Source: RUG754 sp964345365 (GTDB taxonomy: Bacteria; Bacillota; Clostridia; Peptostreptococcales; Anaerovoracaceae). From it: 37,530 bases of DNA. This document shows, in pieces, positions 24,410-31,585 of this stretch (its first letter is position 1; every line of letters starts with the position of its first letter). Location of the stretch: contig CAYFQR010000015.1 in NCBI GenBank assembly GCA_964345365.1, positions 1-37,530 of the forward strand. Reading direction: 5' to 3'. The notes beneath the pieces were generated by a model. The model did no database searches, was not told the origin of the DNA, and saw only the letters and a list, made by a program, of their open reading frames with translations. A program made the translations under genes and the position numbers.

Positions 24410-25559
24410 CTTCTTCCTCCCTGTTATAGCCTATGTTTCTTCCGGAATTTTTGTATTTTTTTAAGATTTTGTCAATTCTTTCATTGCTCTCGAGTTCTCT
24501 TTTTCTGACTTCCTTTTCATACGGCGTCAGATTGTTTATATCCTTTATGTGTTTCCTTATAGGTTTCGGCATAAATATTAAGTATATAAGCGGTGATATA
24601 ACAAGAATATCAAATGCAAGCCAAGCCGAAATCAGAACAAGCAGCTTCATGTCGCTCATACCGCTGTTAAAAAAACTCATCAGCACCACCATTATGCCGA
24701 CAATGGAGATTATGAATGTAACATACATCTTCTCCAATCTGCGTATCGCTCTCGAAAGCGCCTCGTCGTACCATGTCGTACGGATGCTTTTGAATATCTT
24801 GTCCGCAAACCTGAACTGCGTATTGGCGAGGAAAAACGCACATTTGAAATCATCAAAACAAACTTTTTCAGGAGGGATAATTATCGCTTCCGATTCTTCA
24901 GGGTTATATGAATAACGGATTTTCGCTCTGATTAAGTGTCCCTCACCCATAATAGAATATTCGGGAGTTTCACCTTCTTCGTATTCGATAAGCAGAGTTT
25001 CTCCTTTTTTTACCATCTGCGAATTGCCTTTTATGTCTATTATCGCATAGCCGTCCCGACAATACAGGGCATGGGTTACATTCTTATATTTCGGGGCCGT
25101 TGTTTCATTTGTTTCTTCGGTTTCCACTGTTTCATCTAACGGCTTCACACTGCCTGTTTCATCCGAAAAACGAACGGCTTCCGCCTTAGGTTCTATGATG
25201 TCAAGTTCACCCCTTGACGTTTCTTTTTTAGTCATTAAGTTAAAGTCTGTTATCTTCCCGAAGCTCTTGGTTCTGCTGCCCCCTGAGAAAGATACCTGTT
25301 CAAGCTCTCCGAGTTTGACCGTTTTCTCGCCGTCAAATGTAAGTATGACCTCACCCTCGATAGGCATAAGTATTCTGTCATAATCGGTAAGCTTCGTAAA
25401 ATCGGACTCCTCGATTTCAATGGTTGCCGAGCTCAGTCTCCAAACGAAATTTCTGTCGATATATTTTTTTGTTTTAGGAAAAATCGCAATTTCAGCGGTT
25501 TTTCCGCCCTTCCAATTTGATCTCACATAATCCGATTCTTTGATTAAGCTGTAGTTCAT
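24396..25559 (-). CDS. HutD/Ves-like cupin domain fused to a two-helix membrane segment
   Basis: Residues 1-115 resemble HutD/Ves proteins (KGGKTAEIAIFP, WRLSSATIEIEESDFTKLTDYDR-type core, LMPIEGEVILTF). An acidic linker (about 120-158, rich in Glu and Thr) separates this from a second cupin-like repeat (160-215). The C-terminal part is not HutD: a segment at 235-275, two transmembrane helices (about 280-297 and 306-330), and a basic cytoplasmic tail. The total of 387 residues is about twice a plain HutD. No hut genes are nearby. The function is unknown; it may be a membrane-anchored ligand-sensing protein. It starts six bases after queT. Confidence 0.7.
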   Translation of the reverse strand: MNYSLIKESDYVRSNWKGGKTAEIAIFPKTKKYIDRNFVWRLSSATIEIEESDFTKLTDYDRILMPIEGEVILTFDGEKTVKLGELEQVSFSGGSRTKSFGKITDFNLMTKKETSRGELDIIEPKAEAVRFSDETGSVKPLDETVETEETNETTAPKYKNVTHALYCRDGYAIIDIKGNSQMVKKGETLLIEYEEGETPEYSIMGEGHLIRAKIRYSYNPEESEAIIIPPEKVCFDDFKCAFFLANTQFRFADKIFKSIRTTWYDEALSRAIRRLEKMYVTFIISIVGIMVVLMSFFNSGMSDMKLLVLISAWLAFDILVISPLIYLIFMPKPIRKHIKDINNLTPYEKEVRKRELESNERIDKILKKYKNSGRNIGYNREEEDDLL

Positions 25560-25565
25560 AGTTTA

Positions 25566-26054
25566 TCACCCGAATAATTTAGATTTTTTTATTACCTTGT
25601 ATAAAATAACTCCCATAATACCGCAGCAGACTATCTCCCCTATCCCGACGGTCAGCATGAAATATAGATAAGAGTCCTCGGCACCGTACACCTTTATCAA
25701 TATCGCCGGCACAATCAGCATGTTTGATAATATCGGCGGTAACACCCCGAATATAACTCTGCCGCTTTTACCGATTATATATGTTCCTACCGCGCCGACA
25801 AGTGTTGCCAGCGTCCCGAATATTATATCCCAAAAAGCGCAGCCTGTCACGATGTTCGCCATAAGGCAGCCCACCGCGAGTCCCGGAACTGCCGCATGGG
25901 TGAACATCGGAAGCACCGTCAATGCTTCGGACAGCCTGAACTGAATAGCGCCGCTTGCAAGTCCGAATGCCTGTGATGCCATAGTTAAAACCACATAAAG
26001 CGCCGCGATAAGCCCTGCCGTCGTGATATCTGTCGTAGTAAATTTCGATTTCAT
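25566..26054 (-). CDS. queT: QueT-family transporter (probable queuosine-precursor ECF S component)
   Basis: This is a 162-residue integral membrane protein with about five hydrophobic segments. The motifs FRLSEALTVLPMF and GCLMANIVTGCAFWDIIFGTLATLVGA are characteristic of the QueT family, S components that supply queuosine precursors to an ECF module. The shared EcfA/EcfT genes are not in this window. No preQ1 riboswitch was recognised upstream. AGGAAG lies about 12 bases before the ATG. It appears to be first in a queT, hutD-like, aldolase unit. Confidence 0.9.
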   Translation of the reverse strand: MKSKFTTTDITTAGLIAALYVVLTMASQAFGLASGAIQFRLSEALTVLPMFTHAAVPGLAVGCLMANIVTGCAFWDIIFGTLATLVGAVGTYIIGKSGRVIFGVLPPILSNMLIVPAILIKVYGAEDSYLYFMLTVGIGEIVCCGIMGVILYKVIKKSKLFG

Positions 26055-26142
26055 TATTTCATTTTGCTTCCTGATTTTGACTTTTTCCGCCTTGTCAATT
26101 TTTCAAATTCTTTTTTCGGTCAAATTTCAAATCCATATCCTA

Positions 26143-26179
26143 TGTGCTCAAACTGAATCGCTGTGCTCAAACTGAATCG
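26143..26179 (-). repeat. Two tandem 18-base direct repeats upstream of queT
   Basis: TGTGCTCAAACTGAATCG occurs exactly at 26143-26160 and 26162-26179, a 19-base period. The pair lies between the ecsC-like stop codon and queT. It may be an operator or a recent slip duplication. Confidence 0.85.
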
Positions 26180-26189
26180 TGCGTCTTAT

Positions 26190-27008
26190 TTATTCAGTCT
26201 TATTTTTTTCTCTTGCGAGGTGCTTTGACAAAAAACGTCTTCTGTATTTTAGTGCGGCGTAGTTGCAAATTCTGTTTACATACACAGGGTCAAATACTCC
26301 GCCGATAATTCCGATTAGAAAATATCCTTGAATGAACTTCGTATACAGCATCTCTTTGGCGAGAGACATCGCCGTGAGCTTAATCTGCTCGTCCTTTGTT
26401 ATATTCCAGCCGCCTATCTCGTCACCGCTTCCGGCGATGATTTCTATGGCCTCGTTTATCTGCCTGTCTCCCTCGATGAACTCATCCTCATCCTTCATTG
26501 CGACTTCGATTATCTTCAGGATAAATACCTGCTCATCTTCATCATGATAATCATATCCGTAAGTAATCGCAAGCTCGTATACGCTCTTTATTACGAGACC
26601 GATGAACAGCGGGATATCAGGCAGCGACAAGCCGAGCAAGCCCATAACCACACCCTCGACAAAAGATATTAATATGTTGAGCATTTTAGTTGCGTTGGCG
26701 CGTTTGGTGAATGCCTTGGCCGTCCTGCTGTCGTTCATAAGCTCATGAGCGAACTTGTCAATCTTAAAATCCGCCTGTTTTTTACGGCGGTTATATGTCT
26801 TTTCGATTAGGAAAGTTCCCTTGTTGAAAATTACAATGAATGCCTTGGCAAATGCCGCGTTTAACGTACCGCTCAATTTTTTCGGTATGTAGCGGTCCAG
26901 TTTCAAGAGCAGCACGGAGGTCGGCCCGTCTTTCCTGTATTTATTATAGCGAGTTTCCGCCTTCAGCAGTCCCTCCCATTCTTTTTCCCACGGTGTTTTC
27001 TTTTTCAT
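26190..27008 (-). CDS. EcsC-family protein
   Basis: This 272-residue protein matches the EcsC family, with the central motif GLSLPDIPLFIGLVIKSVYELAITYGYDYHD-type sequence (about residues 124-155) and an acidic repeat of the kind EDEQVFILKIIEVAM. The N-terminus is basic and soluble (KKKTPWEKEWEGLL). Two or three hydrophobic segments suggest membrane association. EcsC proteins have no firm biochemical role; B. subtilis EcsC lies with the EcsAB ABC transporter, which is absent here. There is no Shine-Dalgarno site, and the -10 box lies six bases before the ATG. Confidence 0.82.
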   Translation of the reverse strand: MKKKTPWEKEWEGLLKAETRYNKYRKDGPTSVLLLKLDRYIPKKLSGTLNAAFAKAFIVIFNKGTFLIEKTYNRRKKQADFKIDKFAHELMNDSRTAKAFTKRANATKMLNILISFVEGVVMGLLGLSLPDIPLFIGLVIKSVYELAITYGYDYHDEDEQVFILKIIEVAMKDEDEFIEGDRQINEAIEIIAGSGDEIGGWNITKDEQIKLTAMSLAKEMLYTKFIQGYFLIGIIGGVFDPVYVNRICNYAALKYRRRFLSKHLAREKNKTE

Positions 27009-27014
27009 ATTCAG

Positions 27015-27020
27015 ATTATA
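27015..27020 (-). promoter_or_regulatory. -10 box of the ecsC-like gene, giving a leaderless mRNA
   Basis: On the minus strand TGATATAAT (extended -10; hexamer 27020-27015) ends six bases before the ATG. TTGTAT at 17 bases upstream is a weak -35. The transcript start would fall at the start codon. Confidence 0.6.
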
Positions 27021-27101
27021 TCATTTTTTGCATTTCAATACAATGAAATAAGGTTGATAAAAATGATGCAAAAAATAAAAAAATATTTTTTGAAAAAACT
27101 G

Positions 27102-27130
27102 TTGACAGGAGTTTTTTTATCTGATATATT
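27102..27130 (+). promoter_or_regulatory. Promoter of the GntR-ABC operon
   Basis: TTGACA (27102-27107), a 17-base spacer and TATATT (27125-27130) form a near-consensus sigma-A promoter. The predicted start site at about 27137 falls inside the adjacent palindrome. Confidence 0.88.
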
Positions 27131-27134
27131 ATTA

Positions 27135-27156
27135 TTGTCTTAAGTGCTTAAGACAA
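27135..27156 (+). promoter_or_regulatory. Palindromic operator for the GntR-family regulator
   Basis: TTGTCTTAAG and CTTAAGACAA form perfect ten-base arms with a two-base centre. It covers the transcription start of the gntR-led operon, so autorepression by the encoded GntR protein is the natural reading. Confidence 0.8.
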
Positions 27157-27205
27157 GTAAAGCGCTTTAACGAAAAATTCAACACGATATTTAAGGGGGA
27201 TAAAA

Positions 27206-27565
27206 ATGAAATGGAAGCTTGATGACAGCAGACCTATATGGCCGCAGCTGAAGGAGCAGCTCATGAAAGCGATAGTTACCGGACATTATCCGAGCGGAGA
27301 ACCTTTTCCGACGGTAAGGGATCTGTCCGAAAATGCGGGTGTAAACAGAAACACGATGCAGCGCGCACTGAGTGAGCTTGAAGCCGCAGGTCTTTTGATA
27401 ACGAACAGGACTGCGGGCAGGACGGTCACCGATGACAGCGAACTCATAGAAAAAATCCGAGTTGAGCTGGCAAAAGAAAACGTAGAATCTTTTTTAAGCG
27501 AAATGGCATCTCTGGGCTATAAGCCGGTGGATGTAATCGAAATAATCAAAGGGGGATTGAAATAA
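27206..27565 (+). CDS. GntR-family regulator, YtrA type
   Basis: This is a short GntR protein of 119 residues. The winged helix-turn-helix is at residues 8-75 (FPTVRDLSENAGVNRNTMQRALSELEAAGLL), followed by a small helical tail of about 45 residues, as in the YtrA subgroup. It lacks the large ligand domains of other GntR proteins. It is first in an operon with an ABC ATPase and a permease, one base before the ATPase ATG. YtrA-type proteins usually repress their own ABC operon and respond to envelope-active compounds. AAGGGG precedes the ATG. Confidence 0.92.
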   Translation: MKWKLDDSRPIWPQLKEQLMKAIVTGHYPSGEPFPTVRDLSENAGVNRNTMQRALSELEAAGLLITNRTAGRTVTDDSELIEKIRVELAKENVESFLSEMASLGYKPVDVIEIIKGGLK

Positions 27566-28285
27566 ATGAAAAGCGAAAAAATAGCTCTAATTAACAATCT
27601 GAGCAAGAATTATTCAGGGAACCCGGCTCTGAAGGATATCAATCTTGAAATCGGCAGGGGAAAGATAATCGGTCTTTTAGGCCCGAACGGCAGCGGCAAG
27701 ACAACATTGATAAAGATCCTCAACGGTCTGTTGACACCAAGCGAAGGTGAAGTTTTAGTCGACGGCGAGCGTCCGGGGATTTACACAAAATCCATTATCA
27801 GCTACCTTCCCGACAAGACATACTTTGCGGATTGGATGACCGTAAAAGACGTTTTTGACATGTTCGGCGATTTCTATACCGACTTCAAGCGTGACAAGGC
27901 GGAAAAAATGTGCGCGTCGATGAACATAGGTCTTAATACTAAGATAAAGACCATGTCCAAGGGTACTAAAGAAAAGGTTCAGCTCATACTCGTCATGTCA
28001 AGAGAGGCACAGCTCTACCTTTTAGACGAACCCATCGCGGGAGTCGACCCGGCAGCAAGGGATTTCATCCTCAGCACCATCATAAACAATTACAATGAAG
28101 AAGGTACTGTTTTAATCTCTACACATCTTATTTCAGATATCGAAAGGGTGCTTGATGAGGTAATCTTCATAAAAGAGGGAGCAATCGTAAGGCACAGCAC
28201 CGTTGATGAGATTAAGTCCGAAGAAGGAAAATCCATCGACGATGTATTCAGGGACACTTTCAGAATGGATTCTTATAGGGGGTAA
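27566..28285 (+). CDS. ABC transporter ATPase, YtrB-like
   Basis: This is a 239-residue ATP-binding subunit. It has Walker A GPNGSGKTT, Walker B LYLLDEPIAGVDP, and a switch His in LISTHLI. The signature helix reads MSKGTKEKVQLILVMSREA, with the LSGGQ replaced by MSKGT, a variant common in YtrB and EcrA-like exporters. It starts directly after the gntR stop, and GGGGG lies upstream. Confidence 0.92.
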   Translation: MKSEKIALINNLSKNYSGNPALKDINLEIGRGKIIGLLGPNGSGKTTLIKILNGLLTPSEGEVLVDGERPGIYTKSIISYLPDKTYFADWMTVKDVFDMFGDFYTDFKRDKAEKMCASMNIGLNTKIKTMSKGTKEKVQLILVMSREAQLYLLDEPIAGVDPAARDFILSTIINNYNEEGTVLISTHLISDIERVLDEVIFIKEGAIVRHSTVDEIKSEEGKSIDDVFRDTFRMDSYRG

Positions 28286-28289
28286 AATT

Positions 28290-29078
28290 ATGAATAAATT
28301 AGTTAAATATGAGCTTCGCTCCGCTATCAGACAGATAGGCCCGATATGGGCAGCGCTTCTTGTGATGTCAATCGTAGCAGGGCTTCTCGGCAGTCACATC
28401 GATTCTTCCACGCTGATGAGCACGAAATGGAGCAGCTATGTCTTCGGATTAATTCCGGGGCTCCTCTTCATAGGTTTGTTCGTCGCTTGCGGAGTAATTA
28501 CAATAATGATTGTGGTATTGAGATTCTATAAGGGCCTTCTCGGTGAAGAAGGATATATGATGCATACTCTGCCCGTATCCACCGGAAAGCTTGTCGCATC
28601 AAAAGGCGTAGTATCCGCAATCGTGATATTCATAAGCGGTTTCCTTTCAGTCCTTTCGATTTTTATAATCGCGTCCCCGGGGATACCCGACTTCAGAGAG
28701 TTCTTTAGCGCTGTATTTGATGCAATTAAAGAGGATCCTAAATCCCTCATATTGTTTTTACAGTTCTGTCTGTTCGGCTTATTGGGGACAATGTTTCAGA
28801 TATACACCATCTATGCCTCGATGTCAATAGGCCAGCTCTCAGGCAAGCACAGGGTTCTTCTCTCTATTGGAGCTTTTATACTCCTGAACACCCTGTTCTC
28901 GACTATTCATTCAATGATATTCGTTGGTATATTTGAATCGGATTTCTTTGAAATATTAAATAATATTGACACAATCACGAACTTTGCATGGTTACCTATA
29001 ATCGGCATGCTTGTTGAAGTCATTCTTCTCCATGTGCTGACAGAGAGAATCTTGGCAAAGAAACTCAATTTGCTGTAA
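28290..29078 (+). CDS. ABC transporter permease, YtrC/D-like membrane subunit
   Basis: This is a 262-residue protein with six hydrophobic segments: about 20-40, 55-85, 105-130, 155-180, 195-215 and 230-250. The N-terminus MNKLVKYELRSAIRQI fits ABC-2 type permeases. The open frame reaches back into the ATPase gene, but ATG 28290-28292, four bases after the ATPase stop and preceded by AGGGGG, is the start. It is the third and last gene before a strong terminator. The substrate is unknown. Confidence 0.87.
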   Translation: MNKLVKYELRSAIRQIGPIWAALLVMSIVAGLLGSHIDSSTLMSTKWSSYVFGLIPGLLFIGLFVACGVITIMIVVLRFYKGLLGEEGYMMHTLPVSTGKLVASKGVVSAIVIFISGFLSVLSIFIIASPGIPDFREFFSAVFDAIKEDPKSLILFLQFCLFGLLGTMFQIYTIYASMSIGQLSGKHRVLLSIGAFILLNTLFSTIHSMIFVGIFESDFFEILNNIDTITNFAWLPIIGMLVEVILLHVLTERILAKKLNLL

Positions 29079-29142
29079 GCTAATCGATTTGAGAAAAGCG
29101 GAACGTCGATTTCCTTTTCACCATAAAGAAACATGATTATCC

Positions 29143-29180
29143 AATACCGCTGAATTCCTGATTCAGCGGTATTGCTGTTT
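29143..29180 (+). terminator. Terminator of the GntR-ABC operon
   Basis: Thirteen-base arms AATACCGCTGAAT (29143-29155) and ATTCAGCGGTATT (29161-29173) with a five-base loop are followed by GCTGTTTTTT. Confidence 0.92.
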
Positions 29181-29249
29181 TTTATTCATCATCATTAATA
29201 TTTTAAAAAGCTGTTGCATTTTCTTCCTATATATGCTGATATTCCTCTA

Positions 29250-29271
29250 TGTATAAAATATTTTGTATACA
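29250..29271 (+). promoter_or_regulatory. Inverted repeat upstream of the dehydrogenase remnant
   Basis: TGTATA (29250-29255) and TATACA (29266-29271) flank an AT-only centre. This could be the operator or promoter region of the now broken short-chain dehydrogenase gene. It recalls the TGTATAC-containing dyad at pflB, but the match is short. Confidence 0.3.
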
Positions 29272-29299
29272 AAAAAGGAAATGAAAGGAAGCAGAATAA

Positions 29300-29613
29300 A
29301 TGAAAAAGTATTTTGATTTAACAGGTGACGTCGCAATCGTAACGGGTGCATCTTCCGGACTCGGGGTTCAGTTCGCAAAAGCCCTCGCAAACCAGGGTGC
29401 GAATCTTGCAATTTTAGCCAGACGCGAAGAAAAACTTAAGGCCGTTTAAAAAGAAATAGAAGAGAAATACGGCGTTAAAGTAAAATACTATGTTTGCGAT
29501 GTTACTGATTTTGCAAAAGTGGAAGAAACCGTAAAAGCTGTAGCTGAAGCCATGAGTCCGGTTATACAACAGGCCAATTAGTTTCAGTCGACGGCGGTTG
29601 GACGACAATTTAA
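29300..29613 (+). pseudogene. Short-chain dehydrogenase/reductase remnant
   Basis: From ATG 29300 the frame reads a clear SDR start: cofactor motif TGASSGLG at residues 15-22, then ANLAILARREEKLKAV. It hits a TAA at codon 50 (29447-29449), continues in frame as KEIEEKYGVKVKYYVCDVTDFAKVEETVKAVAEA-like sequence, then jumps to the C-terminal end. The last part, GYTTGQLVSVDGGWTTI, is in another frame and ends at 29613. About 130 central residues, including the catalytic YxxxK, are missing. So there is a nonsense change, a large internal deletion and a frame change. The ribosome-binding site AAAGGAAG is still present. The N-terminus is like gluconate 5-dehydrogenase or 3-oxoacyl reductase types. 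Confidence 0.9.
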
Positions 29614-29703
29614 TATAATTTATATTTTTTAGCACAAAAGCACTTATAACTTTGATTATAATGCCGGAATTATTACTTAAGTAACACTATAATACTTTAG
29701 CAA

Positions 29704-29734
29704 AAAACCGAACCCGTCATCGGGTTCGGTTTTT
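29704..29734. terminator. Terminator downstream of ssrA (and of the dehydrogenase remnant)
   Basis: AAAACCGAACCCG and CGGGTTCGGTTTTT pair around TCAT, with T runs on both strands. On the minus strand it closes the ssrA transcript about 125 bases beyond the mature 3' end. On the plus strand it follows the dehydrogenase remnant. Confidence 0.88.
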
Positions 29735-29858
29735 CGTATGGCAAGGCATGTGCCTGCCTTGTAAGCCCCCGCGAGGGCTCTACCTTACATGAGGTATTAT
29801 CAGGTGGAGCAAATGCTCCGGAATTCGAACACGTTTCCGAGTTCAAATTTGAGGATTT
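29735..29858 (-). ncRNA. Hairpin-rich 3' trailer of ssrA
   Basis: Read on the minus strand from the tmRNA CCA, five stem-loops follow in series: a TTTGAAC/GTTCGAA stem with a GAAA loop (about 29825-29848), GGAGC-ATTT-GCTCC, ACCT/AGGT, AGCCC/GGGCT and CAAGGCA/TGCCTTG. A terminator follows. They do not form a recognised tRNA or riboswitch. They are either a long structured precursor trailer removed during tmRNA maturation or a separate small RNA. No protein frame fits this stretch. Confidence 0.45.
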
Positions 29859-30215
29859 TGGTGGAGATGGCGAGAGTCGAACTCGCGTCCAAAAGCATTT
29901 CCGCGAAACTTTCTCCGAGCGCAGTTGATAATTTAGTATTTCGAGTCTTCGACCGCCTATCAACAAGCTGCCGCGTCATCTATCTCGTAAGTCCTTGTGC
30001 TACCGAGAACTCACACAAGGGTTCCCCGTTTAATCGACGCCGATGTTTGAACCAACGGGTATATTCAAATCGACGCGCTGTGCAGACTAAGCTGCGATTG
30101 CGAATGTGTTGTTATTTTTAGCGTTTATATTTAACGAGTCATTTTTTAGGTGGACCTGACCAACCACCGCTCGCTTATTTCGGTTCCACACCCCTGTCGA
30201 AACCTTTACACCCCC
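29859..30215 (-). ncRNA. ssrA: Transfer-messenger RNA (tmRNA)
   Basis: This is a one-piece tmRNA of 357 bases that rescues stalled ribosomes and tags proteins for degradation. The 5' end GGGGGTG pairs with CATCTCC before the 3' ACCA as a seven-pair acceptor stem. GTTTCGACAGGGG at the 5' side and GAGTTCGACTCTCGCC (T-arm) at the 3' side are the hallmark sequences. CCA is encoded. The tag frame at 30122-30087 reads AKNNNTFAIAA and ends in TAG, with GCT as the likely resume codon. smpB lies upstream on the same strand. Confidence 0.97.
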
Positions 30216-30443
30216 GTTTTTTAATGATATAAATCAGTGTCTCTACGGTCTTGAAAAGGTGAAAATAATTTATAAGCACATTGCCTTACTAAGCCCCTTC
30301 TCACTAATAACTCAATTTAGGTGCACAAAAGGTTACATATAATGTAGTTTTCATTCGGACAAATTGCATTTTTAATGATTTTTATTGTTAAATCTGCTGT
30401 TTTGTTTTGATTTCGCTTCCTGCGTGGTTGCACCTATTAACTT

Positions 30444-30493
30444 GCTTATTTCAGCTACATGTGTTTAATTGTTTATTTCGGCTACATGTTTTT
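30444..30493 (-). repeat. Near-perfect 23-base direct repeat at the smpB 3' end
   Basis: GCTTATTTCAGCTACATGTGTTT (30444-30466) and GTTTATTTCGGCTACATGTTTTT (30471-30493) repeat with a 27-base period. The second copy contains the smpB stop and last codons, so the gene end appears to have been copied just downstream. Confidence 0.65.
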
Positions 30494-30940
30494 CATTCGC
30501 CTTTCCATGTCTCTGGCAGCGTCTTTTTTTGCTATAGCTTCGCGCTTGTCATAGTTCTTTTTGCCTCGGCATACTCCCAATTCCACTTTGGCTCTGCCGT
30601 CTTCATTTATATAGAGCTTAAGAGGTATAAGGGTCAATCCCTTCTGAGTGGTGTAACCGATTAGCTTCCTTATCTCATGTTTGTGCAGAAGAAGCTTGCG
30701 CTCCCTGAGCGGGTCCGCATTGAAGCGGTTCCCCTGTTCATAAGGCGAAATATTCATACCCAAAACTATCACTTCGCCGTTTATTATCTTGGCATAGGCT
30801 TCTTTTATCGACACCTTGCCCAGCCTTATGGATTTTATCTCGGTTCCGGTAAGTACGATGCCGGCCTCATAAGTTTCCTCGACGAAGTAATCATGATATG
30901 CTTTTTTGTTTTTTGCGTCTAATTTAATGCTTTTTTTCAT
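30482..30940 (-). CDS. smpB: SsrA-binding protein SmpB
   Basis: This small basic beta-barrel protein binds tmRNA and carries it into the stalled ribosome. The motifs KKAYHDYFVEETYEAGIVLTGTEIKSIR, ISPYEQGN and DPLRERKLLLHKHEI-like sequence are diagnostic, and the basic C-terminal tail (KKDAARDMERRMKNM) is the part that mimics mRNA in the decoding channel. At 152 residues it is the normal length. No clear Shine-Dalgarno is seen before the ATG (TCAAGCT). It lies about 270 bases upstream of ssrA. Confidence 0.96.
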   Translation of the reverse strand: MKKSIKLDAKNKKAYHDYFVEETYEAGIVLTGTEIKSIRLGKVSIKEAYAKIINGEVIVLGMNISPYEQGNRFNADPLRERKLLLHKHEIRKLIGYTTQKGLTLIPLKLYINEDGRAKVELGVCRGKKNYDKREAIAKKDAARDMERRMKNM

Positions 30941-31030
30941 AGCTTGAAATAATTGTGCAATGCTGTTGTTTTTGTTTCCGTATATTTGTTTGAGTATTGT
31001 TTCTAAAATGTTATTATCAGTTTGTAACTT

Positions 31031-31573
31031 TTAGAATCTTGTTATCTTGTTAAACGGAAACAGCCTGATAAAAACCTTACCTATAACCTTGTCATAAGTC
31101 ACAAAACCCACTTCACTGCTTCTGGAATCGAGGCTTACACCCCTGTTGTCCCCACAACAAAACAAGCTGTCTTCGGGCACGATAAGCTCCTCCATCTCGC
31201 CTGAAATCCCCTGCTCCGCCACGTATTCCTCTTCAATCATCTCACCGTTTATATAGATATAGCCGTCAATGATTGACACTCTGTCACCCGGCAGACCTAT
31301 TACTCTCTTGATTAAGCTCTTGTTTTTACCTTTTTCATCAAGAAGCTCCGACTTGAAGACTATCACATCACCGTGTTCTGGTTCTCCGAACAGATTATAT
31401 GCTTGTCTCGAAGTAACAACATAATTTCCGGATTGGAAATTAGGTTCCATAGAGTCCTGCTGAATTATTATCGGTTTGAAAAAAAATAACACGGCACCGG
31501 CTAACATTACCGCTATAGCCAAATCCACTACCCATTCCATTATCTCTTTTTTTATATTTCTCTCCCTGTTCAA
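31031..31573 (-). CDS. lepB: Signal peptidase I
   Basis: This membrane serine protease removes signal peptides after Sec export. One N-terminal membrane segment (about residues 13-34) is followed by the catalytic Ser41 in QDSMEP and the general-base Lys89 in LIKRVIGLPGD. The GDNR motif (CGDNRGVSLDSR) is also present. The 180 residues match the Gram-positive SipS type. The start appears to be TTG (31573-31571), with AAGGGGG seven to eight bases upstream. It begins 12 bases after the pseudouridine synthase gene, so they are co-transcribed. Confidence 0.95.
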   Translation of the reverse strand: MNRERNIKKEIMEWVVDLAIAVMLAGAVLFFFKPIIIQQDSMEPNFQSGNYVVTSRQAYNLFGEPEHGDVIVFKSELLDEKGKNKSLIKRVIGLPGDRVSIIDGYIYINGEMIEEEYVAEQGISGEMEELIVPEDSLFCCGDNRGVSLDSRSSEVGFVTYDKVIGKVFIRLFPFNKITRF

Positions 31574-31585
31574 GTGGTTTCCCCC

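Noticed and set aside
26055..26189. preQ1 riboswitch upstream of queT
   Set aside because: No C-rich loop/A-rich tail pseudoknot pattern of the class I type was found.
29789..30121. A 110-codon plus-strand open frame and an 89-codon minus-strand frame (29697-29966)
   Set aside because: Both run through tmRNA and its structured trailer and terminator, so they are not protein genes.
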